Shown: one piece after another, positions 62,176 to 64,000 of the stretch | Layout of the letters: each line of letters opens with the position of its first letter | How positions within the stretch are numbered: position 1 is the stretch's first letter | Source: Streptomyces sp. A0642 | Lineage (GTDB): Bacteria > Actinomycetota > Actinomycetes > Streptomycetales > Streptomycetaceae | Direction: 5' to 3' | Assembly: GCF_004795105.1 (NCBI RefSeq) | Contig: NZ_SSBL01000003.1 | Location: forward strand, 62,001-126,000 | Length of the DNA: 64,000 nucleotides | Program-made: the position numbers and the translations under genes | Notes under the pieces: model-generated | Databases searched by the model: none | Told to the model about the DNA's origin: nothing | Seen by the model: the letters and a program-made list of their open reading frames with translations, nothing else

Positions 62176-62339
62176 GGCAGTGAGGTTATCGGTTCCTCCG
62201 GCCGGCCCCCTTCCGGGCTCCCGAGTGCCCCGGTGCGCTGCTGCCGGATGCGCCGACGCGCTCCCTCCATCGGGTGCAAAACCCGCCCTGAACGGTGTCG
62301 TGAGGAAGGGCGGCAGAGCGGACGTGCGAGCAGTGGGTC

Positions 62340-63185
62340 ATGAAGAACGATCAGATGCCGCCGACGCGCAGAACGCTGCTGAGGCTGGCCGCCGGGCTGG
62401 GCGCCGCCACTGTCGTGCGCCTGGTCGCGGCGGACTCCGCCGGTGCCCCGTTCCGGCGTCCCGCTCAGCCGACGGCCGCCGCGGCCGGTCCGCAGGCGGC
62501 CGCCCTGCGGACCCAGCCGCTCTCCTACCGGCTGCGGCCCATGACCGCGGGCAGCCCGCCCCGCTACCGTCCGGCGGCGCCACCGGTCCGCACCCGGCCC
62601 ATCGAGGAACTGCCCGACATCGGCCGGGCCATGGTGCTGAGCTTCGACGACGGGCCCGATCCGCTGTACACCCCGCACATCCTGGACACGCTGCGCCGGC
62701 ACGACGTACGGGCCATGTTCTTCCTCTGCGGGGAGATGGCCCACGACAACCAGGACCTGGTCCGCAGGATCGCCGACGAGGGGCACACGGTGGGCAACCA
62801 CTCGTGGACCCACCCGCTGGTGACCAGGCTTTCCCGGGCCGGTGTCACCGATGAGCTGGGCCGTACCAGCGACGTGATCGAGAAGGTGACCGGCGCTCCG
62901 CCGCTCTGGTACCGGGCGCCCTACGGGGCCTGGAACCGGAACTCGTTCGAGATCGGGGCCGCCCTGGGCATGGAGCCGATGGCCTGGTCGGTGGACACCC
63001 TGGACTGGACCGAGCCGGGCGCCGACACCATCGTCCGCCGGGTCGCGCAGGGCGCGGGACCGGGAGTCGTGGTGCTCTCGCACGACGCGGGCGGCGACCG
63101 CTCGCAGAGCGTGGCGGCGCTGCGCCGCTATCTGCCGGAGCTGCTCGACGAGGGGTACCGGATCACGGTGCCGCAGCGCCGCTGA
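62340..63185 (+). CDS. Tat-exported polysaccharide deacetylase (NodB domain)
   Basis: 281 residues. A twin-arginine signal MPPTRRTLLRLAAGLGAATV opens the protein. The NodB domain begins VLSFDDGPDPLYTPHILDTL (metal Asp and catalytic base in FDDGPD), then HTVGNHSWTHPLV (metal His pair), WYRAPYGAWN (Arg loop), and VVLSHDAGG (catalytic His). It removes N- or O-acetyl groups from chitin-like or peptidoglycan sugars in the wall. A long Pro/Ala-rich region (about 40-95) separates signal and catalytic domain. Its target is not readable. Confidence 0.93.
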   Translation: MKNDQMPPTRRTLLRLAAGLGAATVVRLVAADSAGAPFRRPAQPTAAAAGPQAAALRTQPLSYRLRPMTAGSPPRYRPAAPPVRTRPIEELPDIGRAMVLSFDDGPDPLYTPHILDTLRRHDVRAMFFLCGEMAHDNQDLVRRIADEGHTVGNHSWTHPLVTRLSRAGVTDELGRTSDVIEKVTGAPPLWYRAPYGAWNRNSFEIGAALGMEPMAWSVDTLDWTEPGADTIVRRVAQGAGPGVVVLSHDAGGDRSQSVAALRRYLPELLDEGYRITVPQRR

Positions 63186-63271
63186 GGTGTGCGGCGGTCG
63201 CTGCCTGGGGCGGGCCGGGGGCCGGGAGGCGCGGGGCCCGGAGCGGGACCGCGGCTTCCCGGCAGCAGCCG

Positions 63272-63931
63272 TCAGCGCGTGTCGATCAAGCGGGCGAACG
63301 CCACCACGTTGCCGTCGTAGCCGTTGGCCTTCGTGTACCCGCCGCCGCAGGTGATGACCCGCAGTTCCGCCTGTCCCGTGTCGCCGTACACCCGGGCGCC
63401 GGGGAAGTCGTTCTTGGAGAACACCTCGACGCCGTAGACCTCGAACACCGCGACCCGGTCGTCGCTGCGAGTGACCTCGACGCGGTTGCCCTTCTTCAGG
63501 GAGCCCAGCCCGTAGAAGACGGCGGGCCCCGCCTGGTTGTCGACGTGGCCGACGATGACGGAGGTGCCGAGCTGGCCCGGGGCGATGCCGTTCTGGTACC
63601 AGCCGGCCAGGTTGGGGTCCTGCGGGGGCGGCGTCTCGATCCAGCCGTTCGCGTCGAGATTCACATCGATGACCGGTGCGTCGACCCCGATGGAGGGGAT
63701 GGACAGGCGTTCCACGGGCGCGTACGCCAGCGGCTTCACGGCCGGGCCGGCCACCGGGGCTCCGGGGGCGACCTTCTGGTGGCCCACCGAGGCGGCGGCC
63801 ACCGGCTGCGGCGGTCCGGGCGAGAGGTCCGCACCGTTCCGCATCATGGCGAGACCGGTGAGCATCGCCAGCGCGAGCGCGCCCCACGGCGAGTGTCTGA
63901 TCCGTTCGGGGCGCCAGTTGTCCCGGCCCAT
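63272..63931 (-). CDS. Class F sortase
   Basis: 219 residues. A short cytosolic start and one N-terminal helix (PWGALALAMLTGLAMM, about 15-30), then an outer sortase beta-barrel. Catalytic His lies in SVIVGHVDNQAGPAVFYGL, Cys in LRVITCGGGYTKANGYDGN and Arg in VVAFARLID. The single-domain SrtF class of streptomycetes is of unsettled function; some may attach wall proteins. It is the last gene; 69 bases remain to the window edge with no feature. Confidence 0.92.
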   Translation of the reverse strand: MGRDNWRPERIRHSPWGALALAMLTGLAMMRNGADLSPGPPQPVAAASVGHQKVAPGAPVAGPAVKPLAYAPVERLSIPSIGVDAPVIDVNLDANGWIETPPPQDPNLAGWYQNGIAPGQLGTSVIVGHVDNQAGPAVFYGLGSLKKGNRVEVTRSDDRVAVFEVYGVEVFSKNDFPGARVYGDTGQAELRVITCGGGYTKANGYDGNVVAFARLIDTR

Positions 63932-64000
63932 GGTTCTCCCTTCGTCGCGACGAAGGGAACGCTAGGCCCGGGGCGGTCGCACGGCATTCACAGACGTGCG

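Overview
The window is chromosomal DNA of a high-GC actinomycete, almost certainly a Streptomyces. Support comes from very high GC at third codon positions, frequent GTG starts (one TTG), many 1-4 bp start/stop overlaps, sigma-B/SigF-type and ECF sigma factors, several SpoIIE/PP2C phosphatases with RsbW-like ATPases, an Rpf-like cell-wall enzyme, a class F sortase and a family 1 encapsulin. I found no rRNA, tRNA, transposase, integrase, prophage or CRISPR array. It reads as an ordinary metabolic, regulatory and stress part of the chromosome.

Layout. 0-5 kb: a cut-off MarR gene, a fold-III PLP decarboxylase-like enzyme, and the pair DyP peroxidase + encapsulin, where the peroxidase ends in an encapsulin-loading peptide. 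4-14.2 kb: a LysR regulator divergent from a DJ-1/PfpI protein, an SdsA1-like alkyl sulfatase, a GlxA/AraC regulator, an alpha/beta hydrolase, an ArsR-type regulator divergent from a DHA2 drug exporter with a clear operator between them, and a PhzF-like protein. 14.4-22.2 kb: a DUF2461 protein, 6-phosphogluconate dehydrogenase, a TetR regulator, an Rpf-LysM-M23 hydrolase, a DMT-like membrane protein, an FhuF-like Fe-S protein and a GAP-family membrane protein. 22.4-27.5 kb: two secreted glycosidases (PA14-GH2 and GH92) sharing a LacI-like palindrome upstream.

27.5-35.1 kb is a signalling block on a partner-switching theme: STAS antagonist, MarR regulator, divergent PP2C-like protein, RsbW-like ATPase, receiver protein, CHASE3-HAMP kinase, receiver-PP2C phosphatase, a 78-codon-class small protein and a SigB/SigF-family sigma factor. 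The last several genes overlap or nearly touch. A second PAS-GAF-PP2C-ATPase protein lies at 48.5 kb. 35.4-41.8 kb: an unusual zinc-ribbon SDR protein, a 58-residue orphan peptide gene, a lipase-maturation-factor membrane protein, a DUF1990/YndJ pair behind two operator-like palindromes, and a DUF6777 lipoprotein. 41.8-48.3 kb: VOC protein, ECF41 sigma factor, FMN reductase + SnoaL-like protein, carotenoid oxygenase, membrane protein and an FprA-type ferredoxin reductase.

50.7-64 kb: a WS/DGAT acyltransferase, an L-fucose/L-rhamnose-type catabolic operon (dehydrogenase, mutarotase, lactonase) followed by an Fpg/Nei glycosylase, a zinc-finger anti-sigma protein, a four-gene LytTR regulator / DUF485-like / sodium-solute symporter / LytS kinase operon, an ECF sigma factor whose 3' end overlaps a convergent 65-residue zinc-finger anti-sigma gene, a universal stress protein, a Tat-type polysaccharide deacetylase and a class F sortase.

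No wholly new multi-gene system stands out. The most unusual items are the SDR protein with a zinc ribbon and no Tyr-x3-Lys, the degenerate PP2C protein, the antisense-overlapping sigma/anti-sigma pair, the orphan small peptide gene, and the paired operators upstream of the DUF1990/YndJ genes. All functional calls come from reading motifs; no database search was run.
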